In this document: one piece after another, positions 1 to 6,367 of the stretch
Numbering within the stretch: the stretch's first letter is position 1
How the letters are laid out: every line of letters starts with the position of its first letter
NCBI GenBank assembly: GCA_018241455.1
Contig: JAFEDW010000071.1
Coordinates: 1 to 8,817, forward strand
Direction: 5' to 3'
Length of the DNA: 8,817 bases
Origin: Pseudomonadota bacterium
GTDB taxonomy: Bacteria; Pseudomonadota; Gammaproteobacteria; Steroidobacterales; Steroidobacteraceae
Notes under the pieces: model-generated
Seen by the model: only the letters and a program-made list of their open reading frames with translations
Told to the model about the DNA's origin: nothing
The model's database searches: none
Position numbers and translations under genes: made by a program

Positions 1-109
1 GGGCTCCGGCCGCGCCATCCATGGCGCGGACGGTCCCGATCGAACCCATCACCAGACACGCGCTGCCCACTACACGTCGCGGTGCGCACGGTCTTTGCGC
101 GCGCTCCAC
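1..109. other. Leader region upstream of trpF, no supported gene
   Basis: No gene is supported here. All three plus-strand frames are open across most of it, as expected at this GC content, but none shows a recognisable protein end. A 30-codon frame from ATG 21 to a TGA at 111-113 overlaps the trpF ATG, but its translation is Arg/Pro-rich, lacks Trp and resembles nothing I know. I cannot see a convincing sigma70 promoter, a trp attenuator or a tryptophan-rich leader peptide. The only distinctive structure is the inverted repeat at 10-29. The trpF promoter may lie left of the window. Confidence 0.5.
10..29. repeat. Perfect 9-bp inverted repeat with 2-nt loop, possible hairpin
   Basis: CCGCGCCAT and ATGGCGCGG flank a CC dinucleotide, giving a GC-rich hairpin about 80 bp before trpF. 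No T-run follows on either strand, so a classical intrinsic terminator is not supported. It could be a terminator-like stop for an upstream gene, a REP-like extragenic palindrome, or a binding site. Its core, GCGCCATCCATGGCGC, looks like the kind of palindrome that recurs between genes in GC-rich proteobacteria; that is an impression from memory and unverified here. Confidence 0.45.
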
Positions 110-736
110 ATGAGCGGGTGGGTCAAGGTGTGCGGCATCACCACGGCGGAGGCGGTGACGGCGGCGGCGGAGGCCGGCGTCGATGCGATCGGCTTCGTGT
201 TTGCGGCATCGCCGCGGCGGGTCACGGCGGAGCGGGCCGCGGAGCTGGCGCTCGGCGTGCGGCAGCGGCTGACCTGCGTGGCGGTGATGCAGCATCCGGG
301 GCAGTCCGAGGTGGACCAGGTGGTGCGCGAATTTCATCCGCACCTGCTGCAGACGGATATCGGGGACTTCGCCAAGCTGCATTTGCCGCAGCGCGTGGCG
401 CGATTGCCGGTGTTGCGCGGGGCGCCGGCGGGAGTGCAGGCGGGCGGCCGCGGGTTGATCAGCGACTACCCGCCGCGGCTGCTGTACGAGGGCGCGCACA
501 GCGGCAGCGGCAAGGTCAGCGATTGGCGGCATGCAGCCGAGATCGCGCAGCACACGCGGCTGGTGCTGGCCGGCGGACTGCACGCGGGCAATGTCGCGGA
601 AGCGATCCGCGTCGTGCGGCCCTTCGGTGTCGATGCCTCGAGCGGACTCGAGTCGCGGCCGGGCGTCAAGGACACGGACAAGATCACCGCCTTCGTGCGC
701 GCCGCGCGCGCGGCATTCAACGAGATCCAAGCATGA
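110..736 (+). CDS. trpF: Phosphoribosylanthranilate isomerase
   Basis: TrpF converts N-(5-phosphoribosyl)anthranilate to CdRP, the third committed step of tryptophan synthesis, in the cytoplasm. The 208-residue product matches the usual (beta/alpha)8-barrel length. Strand 1 carries VKVCGIT with the catalytic Cys8. The phosphate-binding end is clear: LVLAGGL (151-157), GNVAEAI (160-166), GVDASSGLE (173-181) and PGVKD (184-188). ATG 110 is preferred over TTG 95 because it places Cys8 at the canonical position; no good Shine-Dalgarno sequence is seen for either. The stop overlaps the trpB start as ATGA. Odd points: the usual QLHG segment reads LLQTDIGDF (79-87), and the usual LLLD general-acid segment reads LLYEG (124-128), with Glu127 near the expected Asp. 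The overall family call is secure. Confidence 0.95.
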   Translation: MSGWVKVCGITTAEAVTAAAEAGVDAIGFVFAASPRRVTAERAAELALGVRQRLTCVAVMQHPGQSEVDQVVREFHPHLLQTDIGDFAKLHLPQRVARLPVLRGAPAGVQAGGRGLISDYPPRLLYEGAHSGSGKVSDWRHAAEIAQHTRLVLAGGLHAGNVAEAIRVVRPFGVDASSGLESRPGVKDTDKITAFVRAARAAFNEIQA

Positions 737-1992
737 GCGATGACAAACCCGACGCCGCTACGCGCGCGCGCTGGCTCGAGCAGCTGCGCGCCGGCGCCTT
801 TCCGGATGCGCAGGGGCGCTATGGTCCGTTCGGCGGGCGCTATGTGCCGGAGACACTGGTGCCCGCGCATGAGCGCCTCGAACAGGGCGTGAAGCGCTGG
901 CTCGGCGATGCGGATTTCCAGCGCGAGTACCAGCAGCAGCTGCGCACCTGGGTCGGGCGACCGACCGCGCTCAGCCACGCGCCGCGGCTCTCGCAGCGCT
1001 GGGGCGCCGACGTGTGGCTCAAGCGCGAGGATCTCGCGCACACCGGCGCGCACAAGATCAACAATGCGCTCGGCCAGGCGCTGCTGGCGCAACGCCTGGG
1101 CGCGCAGCGCATCGTCGCCGAGACCGGCGCGGGCCAGCACGGCGTCGCGAGCGCCGCGGCCTGCGCGCGCCTGGGGCTCCCGTGCACGGTGTACATGGGC
1201 GCCGTCGACATGGAGCGGCAGGCGCCGAATGTCGGGCGCATGCGGCTGCTCGGCGCGACGGTCGTCAGCGTCACCAGCGGCGATCAGACGCTGCGCGCCG
1301 CGATCGACGAGGCGATGCGCGACTGGGTCGCCGATCCGGAACATACCTACTACCTGCTCGGCTCGGCGGTGGGCGCGCATCCGTATCCATACCTGGTGCG
1401 CGAACTGCAGAGCATCATCGGGCGCGAGGCGCGCGCGCAGATCCAGCAGCAGGCGGGCGGGTTGCCGGATCTTGTCATCGCCTGCGTTGGCGGCGGTTCC
1501 AATGCGATCGGACTGTTTCATCCGTTCGTCAATGACGCGAGTGTTGCGATCGTCGGCGTCGAGGCGGGCGGTCGCGGCGCGGGGCTCGGCGATAATGCCG
1601 CGCCGTTGAGTTTCGGCCGTCCCGGCGTGCTGCATGGCAGCTACTCGATGCTGATGCAGGATGGCGACGGCCAGATCCAGGAAACACATTCGGTGTCGGC
1701 CGGGCTCGATTATCCGGGCGTCGGCCCGGAGCACGCGCTGCTGCAGGCCTGCGGGCGCGTTCACTACGAGGCAGCGGGCGATGACGAGTCGCTCGCGGCG
1801 GTGCGCGAGTGCTGCGAGTGCGAGGGAATACTGCCGGCGATCGAGAGCGCGCACGCACTGGCGGGCGCGCGACGCTGGGCCAAGGCGCATCCGGGCAAGC
1901 GCATCCTCGTCGGATTGTCGGGGCGCGGTGACAAGGACATGCTGACGCTGTCGCAGACGCTGCTGGCGAATGCGCCGGCGGGGGCGCGCTGA
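733..1992 (+). CDS. trpB: Tryptophan synthase beta chain
   Basis: TrpB is the PLP enzyme that condenses L-serine with indole channelled from TrpA to make L-tryptophan. The 419-residue product is slightly longer than the common 395-410. The N-terminus shows GPFGGRYVPETL (31-42), typical of TrpB1. The PLP lysine is K108 in HTGAHKINN, the catalytic Glu is E130 in AETGAGQHG, the cofactor phosphate loop is GGGSNAIG (253-260), and the ring-nitrogen serine is S396 in GLSGRGDKD. All key residues are present. The start at ATG 733 overlaps the trpF stop (ATGA), so translation is probably coupled. The frame stays open upstream to position 82, but that part overlaps trpF and has no TrpB character. The stop overlaps the trpA ATG by one base. 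Confidence 0.98.
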   Translation: MSDDKPDAATRARWLEQLRAGAFPDAQGRYGPFGGRYVPETLVPAHERLEQGVKRWLGDADFQREYQQQLRTWVGRPTALSHAPRLSQRWGADVWLKREDLAHTGAHKINNALGQALLAQRLGAQRIVAETGAGQHGVASAAACARLGLPCTVYMGAVDMERQAPNVGRMRLLGATVVSVTSGDQTLRAAIDEAMRDWVADPEHTYYLLGSAVGAHPYPYLVRELQSIIGREARAQIQQQAGGLPDLVIACVGGGSNAIGLFHPFVNDASVAIVGVEAGGRGAGLGDNAAPLSFGRPGVLHGSYSMLMQDGDGQIQETHSVSAGLDYPGVGPEHALLQACGRVHYEAAGDDESLAAVRECCECEGILPAIESAHALAGARRWAKAHPGKRILVGLSGRGDKDMLTLSQTLLANAPAGAR

Positions 1993-2768
1993 TGCTGCCG
2001 CGCGAGCGCATCGCCGAGGCGATTCGCGGCGCCGCGCGCGGCGGCGAGCCGGCGCTGGTGGCGTTCCTGACGGCGGGATATCCGCAGCGTGTGCAGTTCC
2101 GTTCGCACCTTGCCGCTGTTGCCGAGGCTGCGGACGTCGTCGAAATAGGCGTGCCGTTCACCGACCCGATGGCGGATGGCATGACGATCCAGCGCTCCAG
2201 CCAGGAGGCGCTGCGCCAGGGCGTGACGCTGCAGTGGATCCTCGATGAACTCGCGGCGATGGCGCGCGTGCGCGCGCCGCTGCTGCTGATGAGCTACCTC
2301 AATCCGCTGCTCAACTACGGCTACGAACGCCTGGCCGCGGCCAGCGTGGCCGCCGGCGTGTGCGGGTTCATCGTGCCGGACCTGCCGCTCGATGAAAGCG
2401 CCGGCCTGCGCGCCGCGCTCGATCCGCGCGGTCTGGCGCTGGTGCAGATGGTCACGCCGGTGACGCCGCCGGAGCGGCTCGCGCGGCTGTGCGCCGCCAG
2501 CCAGGGATTCGTCTACGCGGTGACGATGACCGGCACCACCGGCCACAGCGCCGCGACGCCCGCTGGCGTGCTCGAATACCTGGCGCGCGTGCGCGCCGCG
2601 GCGAAGGTGCCGGTGTGCGCGGGTTTTGGCATCAGGTCGCGGGACCAGGTCCGAAGTTTGCGCGGCGCCGTGGATGGCTGCGTGGTTGGCTCCGCGCTGG
2701 TCGAGGTGCTCGAGCGGGGCGAATCACCGCAAGCCTGGCTCGGCGCGCTCCGGCACGACGCCGGGTGA
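1992..2768 (+). CDS. trpA: Tryptophan synthase alpha chain
   Basis: TrpA cleaves indole-3-glycerol phosphate to indole and glyceraldehyde 3-phosphate, and passes indole through the tunnel to TrpB. The 258-residue length is typical of the family. Catalytic Glu51 and Asp62 lie in VEIGVPFTDPMADG (50-63). The mobile loop-6 region YAVTMTGTTGHSA, the GFGI strand and the VVGSALV phosphate site follow in the right order. The start shares its A with the trpB stop (TGATG), so equimolar coupled expression with TrpB is expected. The stop is overlapped by the GTG start of the downstream exporter (GTGA). Confidence 0.97.
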   Translation: MLPRERIAEAIRGAARGGEPALVAFLTAGYPQRVQFRSHLAAVAEAADVVEIGVPFTDPMADGMTIQRSSQEALRQGVTLQWILDELAAMARVRAPLLLMSYLNPLLNYGYERLAAASVAAGVCGFIVPDLPLDESAGLRAALDPRGLALVQMVTPVTPPERLARLCAASQGFVYAVTMTGTTGHSAATPAGVLEYLARVRAAAKVPVCAGFGIRSRDQVRSLRGAVDGCVVGSALVEVLERGESPQAWLGALRHDAG

Positions 2769-4000
2769 ACACGGCGACGATCGCAGCGGCAACGGCGGGC
2801 CGCGGCCCACCGCGCGTCGCGCTGGTGCTGGCACTGCTCGCGACGCTCGGTCCGTACACGATCGACGCATTCTTCCCGTCGATGCGCGCGATGGCGGTCG
2901 AGTTCGGCATCAGCTACTTCCAGGTGCAGCAGACACTGACCGTCTACCTGGTGCCCTACGCCTGCATGTCGCTGCTGCACGGTTCGCTCGCCGATGCCAT
3001 CGGGCGGCGGCGCGTCATGCTCACCGGGCTGTTGTTCTATGCGCTGGCCTCGGCCGGTTGCGCGCTGGCGCCGAGCTTCGGTGCGCTGCTGTGCTTCCGC
3101 GCGATGCAGGGCATGGTCGGCGGCGTCGGCGTCATCATCGGCCGCGCCGTGGTGCGCGACTGCTACAGCGGTGCGCAGGCGCAGCGCGTCATGAGCGCGA
3201 TCACGATCATGTTCAGCGTCGGTCCGGCGCTGGCGCCGATCATCGGCGGCTGGGTGCATTTCTGGCTGGGCTGGCGCGCGGTGTTCGCCAGCATGGCGGT
3301 GTACGGCCTGGTGCTGGCGTTGATGGTGCTGCGCAAGCTCCCGGAAACGCTGCCGCCCGCGCAGCGCACGCCGCTGCAATTCGGCGCACTGCTGCGCAAC
3401 ATGCTCGGCGTGATGGGCCATCGCGAGTTCCTGCTGCTGACCGCGGCCAGCGGCCTGTGCTTCGTCGGCATGCAGATCTACATCGGTTCGGCGCCGGCGA
3501 TCATCCTCGACCACTGGCATGGCGACGAGACGCGCTTCGCGATGCTCACGCTCCCGATCGTGGCCGGATACGCCCTCGGCGCGGTGGCGTCGGGGCGCCT
3601 CGCGGGGCACGTGTTGCCCTCGCGCCAGGCGAACATCGGCTACACGCTGGTGCTGGCGACCACCGGCGCCATGCTGCTGCTGCAGTCCGCAGCCGCGAAT
3701 CCGCCGGTGCTGGTGCAGCAGCTGCTGCTCACCTGCACGGCCTGCGGGTTGCAGCTGCTGTTTCCGATCATCACGCTGCGCATCCTCGACCTGTTCGGCC
3801 ATGCGCGCGGCGCGGCGACCGCGGCCAACACCTTCGTGCTGCTGCTGATGGCCGCCGTGATGATGGGCGCGCTGGCGCCGCGGCTGTCGGTGTCGATGCA
3901 GCGGCTCGCCGTCACCGCGTTCGTGTGCAACAGCGCCGGCTGGTGCGTGTGGCGCTACGCTCGGCACTACCAGAAGCGCTCGAGCCTCGCCGCGGGTTGA
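2765..4000 (+). CDS. MFS efflux transporter, Bcr/CflA-like
   Basis: This 411-residue inner-membrane protein has about 12 hydrophobic helices, as in drug:H+ antiporters of the major facilitator superfamily. TM1 contains GPYTIDAFFPSM (29-40), the Bcr/CflA-type signature with Asp34 in the membrane. Motif A is GSLADAIGRRR (73-83), a motif-B Arg occurs at R107 in CFRAMQG, and the motif-C-like VGPALAPIIGGW (152-163) marks an exporter. GTG 2765 is chosen because it overlaps the trpA stop (GTGA) and puts a short polar N-terminus before TM1. No Shine-Dalgarno sequence is visible, so it probably relies on translational coupling. Bcr-like proteins export bicyclomycin, cysteine and similar small molecules. 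The location behind trpA suggests, but does not show, a tryptophan-, indole- or anthranilate-related cargo. Confidence 0.9.
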   Translation: MNTATIAAATAGRGPPRVALVLALLATLGPYTIDAFFPSMRAMAVEFGISYFQVQQTLTVYLVPYACMSLLHGSLADAIGRRRVMLTGLLFYALASAGCALAPSFGALLCFRAMQGMVGGVGVIIGRAVVRDCYSGAQAQRVMSAITIMFSVGPALAPIIGGWVHFWLGWRAVFASMAVYGLVLALMVLRKLPETLPPAQRTPLQFGALLRNMLGVMGHREFLLLTAASGLCFVGMQIYIGSAPAIILDHWHGDETRFAMLTLPIVAGYALGAVASGRLAGHVLPSRQANIGYTLVLATTGAMLLLQSAAANPPVLVQQLLLTCTACGLQLLFPIITLRILDLFGHARGAATAANTFVLLLMAAVMMGALAPRLSVSMQRLAVTAFVCNSAGWCVWRYARHYQKRSSLAAG

Positions 4001-4031
4001 GTCGCGCCGCGCTCGCGCGTAGGGTGCGCGC

Positions 4032-4769
4032 ATGCAATTGCTCACCGTCGCCCCCCGGTTCTGCGGGCCGCCTGGCTCGGCCAATGGCGGCTACGTGTCC
4101 GGGTTGTTCGCGCAGCACGCGCCGTACACCGTGCGCGTACGGCTGCATCGCCCACCACCGCTGGGCGCGCCGCTCGAGGTCGTGCATCGCGAGGACGGCG
4201 GGCTCGAGTTGCTGCACGACACGCACGTCGTGGCGAGCGCGGAACCGACGAGGTTCGAGCTGGCGGTGCCCGCGGCGCCGGATTACCTCGCCGCGCTCGA
4301 GGCCTCGCGCCACTACGCGGGATTCAGCGCGCATGCGTTCCCGAATTGCTTCGTCTGCGGCCCGGAGCGCGCGCGCGGCGACGGCCTGCGCATCTTCGCC
4401 GGTCCGCTGGCCGATAGCGCCGCCGAGGCAGCGGCCACGCCGCAGAGGGTGGCCGCGCCGTGGGTGCCGGATGTGGCGCTCGGGCTCGATGACCGCAAGG
4501 TGCGGCCTGAGTTCATGTGGGCCGCGCTCGATTGTCCCGGCTATTTCGCGGCGCGCAGCGATCGGGTGCCGATGCTGCTGGGGGAATTCACCGCGCACGT
4601 CGACCGGCGCGTGCACGTGGACGAGCCCTGCGTGATTGTCGGCTGGCGCATCGGCGTGGCGGGGCGCAAGTACGAGGTCGGCACGGCGCTGTTCGACGAA
4701 GACGGCGAGCTGTGCGCGAAGGCGCGCGCGCTGTGGATCGAGCCGAAGGCGGCGACTAGGGCCTGTTAA
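4032..4769 (+). CDS. Hotdog-fold thioesterase-like protein, hypothetical
   Basis: This 245-residue soluble protein resembles a family of double-hotdog proteins common in actinobacteria. I recognise it by FCGPPGSANGGYVSGL (10-25) at the start, the central Cys motif NCFVCGPERARGDGLRIF (105-122) with C106 and C109, and the second-half block FMWAALDCPGYF (161-172). GEFTAHV (184-190) resembles a hotdog central strand. Family members are presumed acyl-CoA thioesterases or acyl-binding proteins; no substrate can be assigned. The start at ATG 4032 has an AGGG about 7 nt upstream, and the gene begins 31 bp after the exporter, so it may share that transcript. The last codons, AGG GCC TGT TAA, lie in the terminal inverted repeat of the element at 4756-5026, so the Arg-Ala-Cys tail and the stop are supplied by the insertion. 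Confidence 0.8.
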   Translation: MQLLTVAPRFCGPPGSANGGYVSGLFAQHAPYTVRVRLHRPPPLGAPLEVVHREDGGLELLHDTHVVASAEPTRFELAVPAAPDYLAALEASRHYAGFSAHAFPNCFVCGPERARGDGLRIFAGPLADSAAEAAATPQRVAAPWVPDVALGLDDRKVRPEFMWAALDCPGYFAARSDRVPMLLGEFTAHVDRRVHVDEPCVIVGWRIGVAGRKYEVGTALFDEDGELCAKARALWIEPKAATRAC

Positions 4770-4788
4770 TACTTGGAACGTCGATGCG
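4756..4788 (+). repeat. Left terminal inverted repeat of the element
   Basis: These 33 bp match the reverse complement of 4994-5026 at 32 positions. The single difference is T here against C in the other copy, inside TTAATACTT versus TTAACACTT. The repeat contains the TAA stop (4767-4769) of the hotdog gene. Confidence 0.9.
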
Positions 4789-4793
4789 TTGCT

Positions 4794-4882
4794 GCTCAAA
4801 ATGCCTTCAGACAAGGCGCGAGGCGCGCTGCGTGGTCATTCCACGTAAGCGCCGAGCAACGCCGTATGAAGGCATTTTGAGC
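4794..4882. repeat. Left internal hairpin of the element
   Basis: Perfect 16-bp arms, GCTCAAAATGCCTTCA (4794-4809) and its reverse complement (4867-4882), enclose a further small stem CGTGG-TCATT-CCACG (4831-4845). Short GGCG/CGCC pairings in between extend the fold. The centre is 4838. The fold is available on both strands, so transcripts from either converging gene would meet it. Confidence 0.85.
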
Positions 4883-4899
4883 GCAACCCTCTGGGGCCG

Positions 4900-4988
4900 G
4901 CTCGAGATTGCACAGGGCGGCGTTGCTCCTCCCTCATGTACGTCAAGTACATAGCGGTCGTCGCGCCTTGCCCCGTGCAATCTCGAGC
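4900..4988. repeat. Right internal hairpin of the element
   Basis: Arms of 19 bp, GCTCGAGATTGCACAGGGC (4900-4918) and 4970-4988, pair with one mismatch that becomes G-U in minus-strand RNA. They enclose the apical stem ATGTAC-GTCAA-GTACAT (4936-4952). The centre at 4944 mirrors the left hairpin about 4891, and the span is again 89 bp, although the stem sequence is different. Confidence 0.85.
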
Positions 4989-4993
4989 GCGGC

Positions 4994-5026
4994 CGCATCG
5001 ACGTTCCAAGTGTTAACAGGCCCTAG
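4994..5026 (-). repeat. Right terminal inverted repeat of the element
   Basis: This is the inverted partner of 4756-4788. Its outermost bases 5023-5025, read on the minus strand, are the TAG stop codon of the amidohydrolase gene. Confidence 0.9.
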
Positions 5027-6348
5027 CGTGGAATGACCGGCGCGCCGCGCTCCCGGTAGATCACGCCACCCTTCATGACGAATTCGACGCGCCCGAACTG
5101 CGAGGTGTCGACGCGCGGATCGGCCGCGGTCGCGACGATGTCGGCGTAGCGCCCGGGCTGGATCGAGCCGATGCGGTCGCTGGCGCCGATCAGGTCCGCG
5201 GCATTGCGGGTCGCGGCCGCGAGCGCATCATCCGGCGTCATGCCGTTGGCGATCAGCAGCCGGAATTCCATGCTGTGGTCGCCTTCGCCGATGTCCGATC
5301 CATACGCGATCTTCACGCCCGAGCGGATCGCGAGCGGCAGGTTGCGTTTCGGCAGCAGGTCGTTGGCGATCTCCTTTTCCGGCGTGCCGGGCGTGAGCAG
5401 CTCGGGGTGGTGCGTGGCGACTTCGTAGAACACGTCGTAGACGGTCAGCGTCGGCACGAGATAGGTGCCGTGCTCCTTCATCAGCGCGAAGGTCTGCGCG
5501 GTCGCGAACGAGCCGTGCTCGACCGAGTCGACGCCGGCGCGCACGGCATTCTCGATCGCCGCCGCCGGATAGATGTGCGCCGCCACTTTCATGCCGAGAC
5601 CGTGCGCGGTCTCGACGACGGTGCGCATCTCGTCGTTGGTCATCAATTGCTGCCGCGGATCGTCGCCGGTCGAGGCGATGCCGCCCGAGGGCAGCATCTT
5701 GATCAGGTCGGCGCCGCGCCGTTTGTGCTCGCGCACGCGCAACCGCGCCTCATCGACGGTGTTGACGATGCCGTTGTCCCAGTTGCGGTTGGCCAGCGAG
5801 CGATCGAGCCCGGAGCGCGGATCGGCGTGCCCGCCGGTGGGCCCGAGCGGCTCGAGCGACACCCACATGCGCGGCCCCGGCACCTTGCCGTCGTTGATCG
5901 CATTGCGCAGCGCGACGGTGTCATCGCCGCCGCCGACGTCGCGCACGCTGGTGAAACCCTGCTGCAGCATCGCGGCCGCGAACACCGCGCCGTCGAAGGC
6001 ACGGTCGAGTTCGGAGTGCGTCAGCCAGTCCTCGGTGGCGTTGGCGCGGCTGGGGAGCCTGGCGGCCACGTGCACGTGGCAATCGATGAACCCGGGCATG
6101 ACGGTCGCTTTGGACAGGTCGATCACCTCGGCGCCGGCGGGCGTGACGAACCCCGGTTCGATCGAGGCGATGCGTCCGTCGTGGATCACGATCGACACAT
6201 GCGTTCGCGCCTCGCTCGAGGTACCGTCGAGCAGCGTGCCGGCGTGGATGACCGAGTCGTGCGCTGCGGCCAGCGTCTGGGCTGCGAGCCCTGCGAGGGC
6301 CGCCAGCGCCGCGATTCGTGGCGCGTAAGTGCGTGTCGTTGCAACCAT
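5023..6348 (-). CDS. Secreted metal-dependent amidohydrolase, imidazolonepropionase-like
   Basis: This 441-residue protein belongs to the amidohydrolase superfamily, in the imidazolonepropionase-like group that includes Xaa-Lys/Arg-type dipeptidases such as the Cc2672 and Sgx9260 families. Residues 1-29 look like a signal peptide: a basic start, an Ala/Leu core and LAAA before His30, so export to the periplasm is likely. Metal-site residues are all visible: H91 and H93 in GFIDCHVHV, bridging K217 in LIKML, H258 in AAHIY, H278 in VEHGS, and catalytic D352 in GSDIG. The C-terminus rebuilds the small beta domain (GRYADIV, 399-405). A strong GGAGGAGA lies 6 nt before ATG 6348. It is the last gene of the minus-strand cluster, 19 nt after the ACT-like gene. 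The substrate is unknown; peptide or N-acyl amide cleavage is plausible. Confidence 0.93.
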   Translation of the reverse strand: MVATTRTYAPRIAALAALAGLAAQTLAAAHDSVIHAGTLLDGTSSEARTHVSIVIHDGRIASIEPGFVTPAGAEVIDLSKATVMPGFIDCHVHVAARLPSRANATEDWLTHSELDRAFDGAVFAAAMLQQGFTSVRDVGGGDDTVALRNAINDGKVPGPRMWVSLEPLGPTGGHADPRSGLDRSLANRNWDNGIVNTVDEARLRVREHKRRGADLIKMLPSGGIASTGDDPRQQLMTNDEMRTVVETAHGLGMKVAAHIYPAAAIENAVRAGVDSVEHGSFATAQTFALMKEHGTYLVPTLTVYDVFYEVATHHPELLTPGTPEKEIANDLLPKRNLPLAIRSGVKIAYGSDIGEGDHSMEFRLLIANGMTPDDALAAATRNAADLIGASDRIGSIQPGRYADIVATAADPRVDTSQFGRVEFVMKGGVIYRERGAPVIPR

Positions 6349-6354
6349 GTTCGC

Positions 6355-6362
6355 TCTCCTCC
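6355..6362 (-). promoter_or_regulatory. Strong Shine-Dalgarno of the amidohydrolase gene
   Basis: GGAGGAGA on the minus strand lies 6 nt from ATG 6348. It is the clearest ribosome-binding site in the window and fixes the start. It implies that this gene is translated independently rather than by coupling to the gene before it. Confidence 0.8.
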
Positions 6363-6367
6363 GAAGT

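Larger units (their letters stand above)
4756..5026. mobile_element. 271-bp palindromic MITE-like element between convergent genes
   Basis: The element is bounded by 33-bp inverted repeats differing at one base and beginning CTAGGGCCTGTTAA. The two outer CTAG copies may be a 4-bp target duplication, which cannot be separated from the repeat because CTAG is itself palindromic. No transposase frame is present; a 63-codon minus-strand frame inside has no recognisable similarity. Homologous blocks pair across a centre at 4891: 4756-4788 with 4994-5026, 4812-4821 with 4961-4970, and 4854-4864 with 4918-4928, all with coordinate sums of 9782. Two local hairpins (4794-4882 and 4900-4988) sit at mirror positions. 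A non-autonomous element mobilised in trans is most likely; IS5-group transposases use YTAR targets such as CTAG. It may also act as a bidirectional terminator. Confidence 0.8.

Noticed and set aside
21..113. 30-residue leader peptide or end of an upstream gene before trpF
   Set aside because: No tryptophan codons, no ribosome site, no attenuator-like alternative hairpins; the overlap with the trpF ATG alone is weak evidence.
82..732. N-terminal extension of trpB back to position 82
   Set aside because: It overlaps the whole of trpF in another frame, is Arg/Ala/Gly-rich without family similarity, and TrpB begins normally at 733 with an ATGA junction.
466..1890. 474-codon antisense frame across trpF and trpB
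   Set aside because: The mirror of strongly conserved genes in GC-rich DNA; its composition is Arg/Ala/His-rich and no domain is visible.
2513..4084. 523-codon antisense frame across trpA and the exporter
   Set aside because: His/Arg/Gln-rich low-complexity translation without membrane or enzyme motifs; a shadow of the exporter frame.
2626..4635. 669-codon plus frame across trpA, the exporter and the hotdog gene
   Set aside because: It spans three well-supported genes in a different frame and has Arg/Ala-rich composition.
4794..4988. CRISPR array or tandem repeats in the hairpin region
   Set aside because: The repeats are inverted and mirror-placed, not direct and regularly spaced, and there are no cas genes.
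4807..4998. 63-codon minus frame inside the palindromic element, considered as a transposase remnant
   Set aside because: No DDE, HUH or helix-turn-helix signature, and the sequence is explained by the hairpins.
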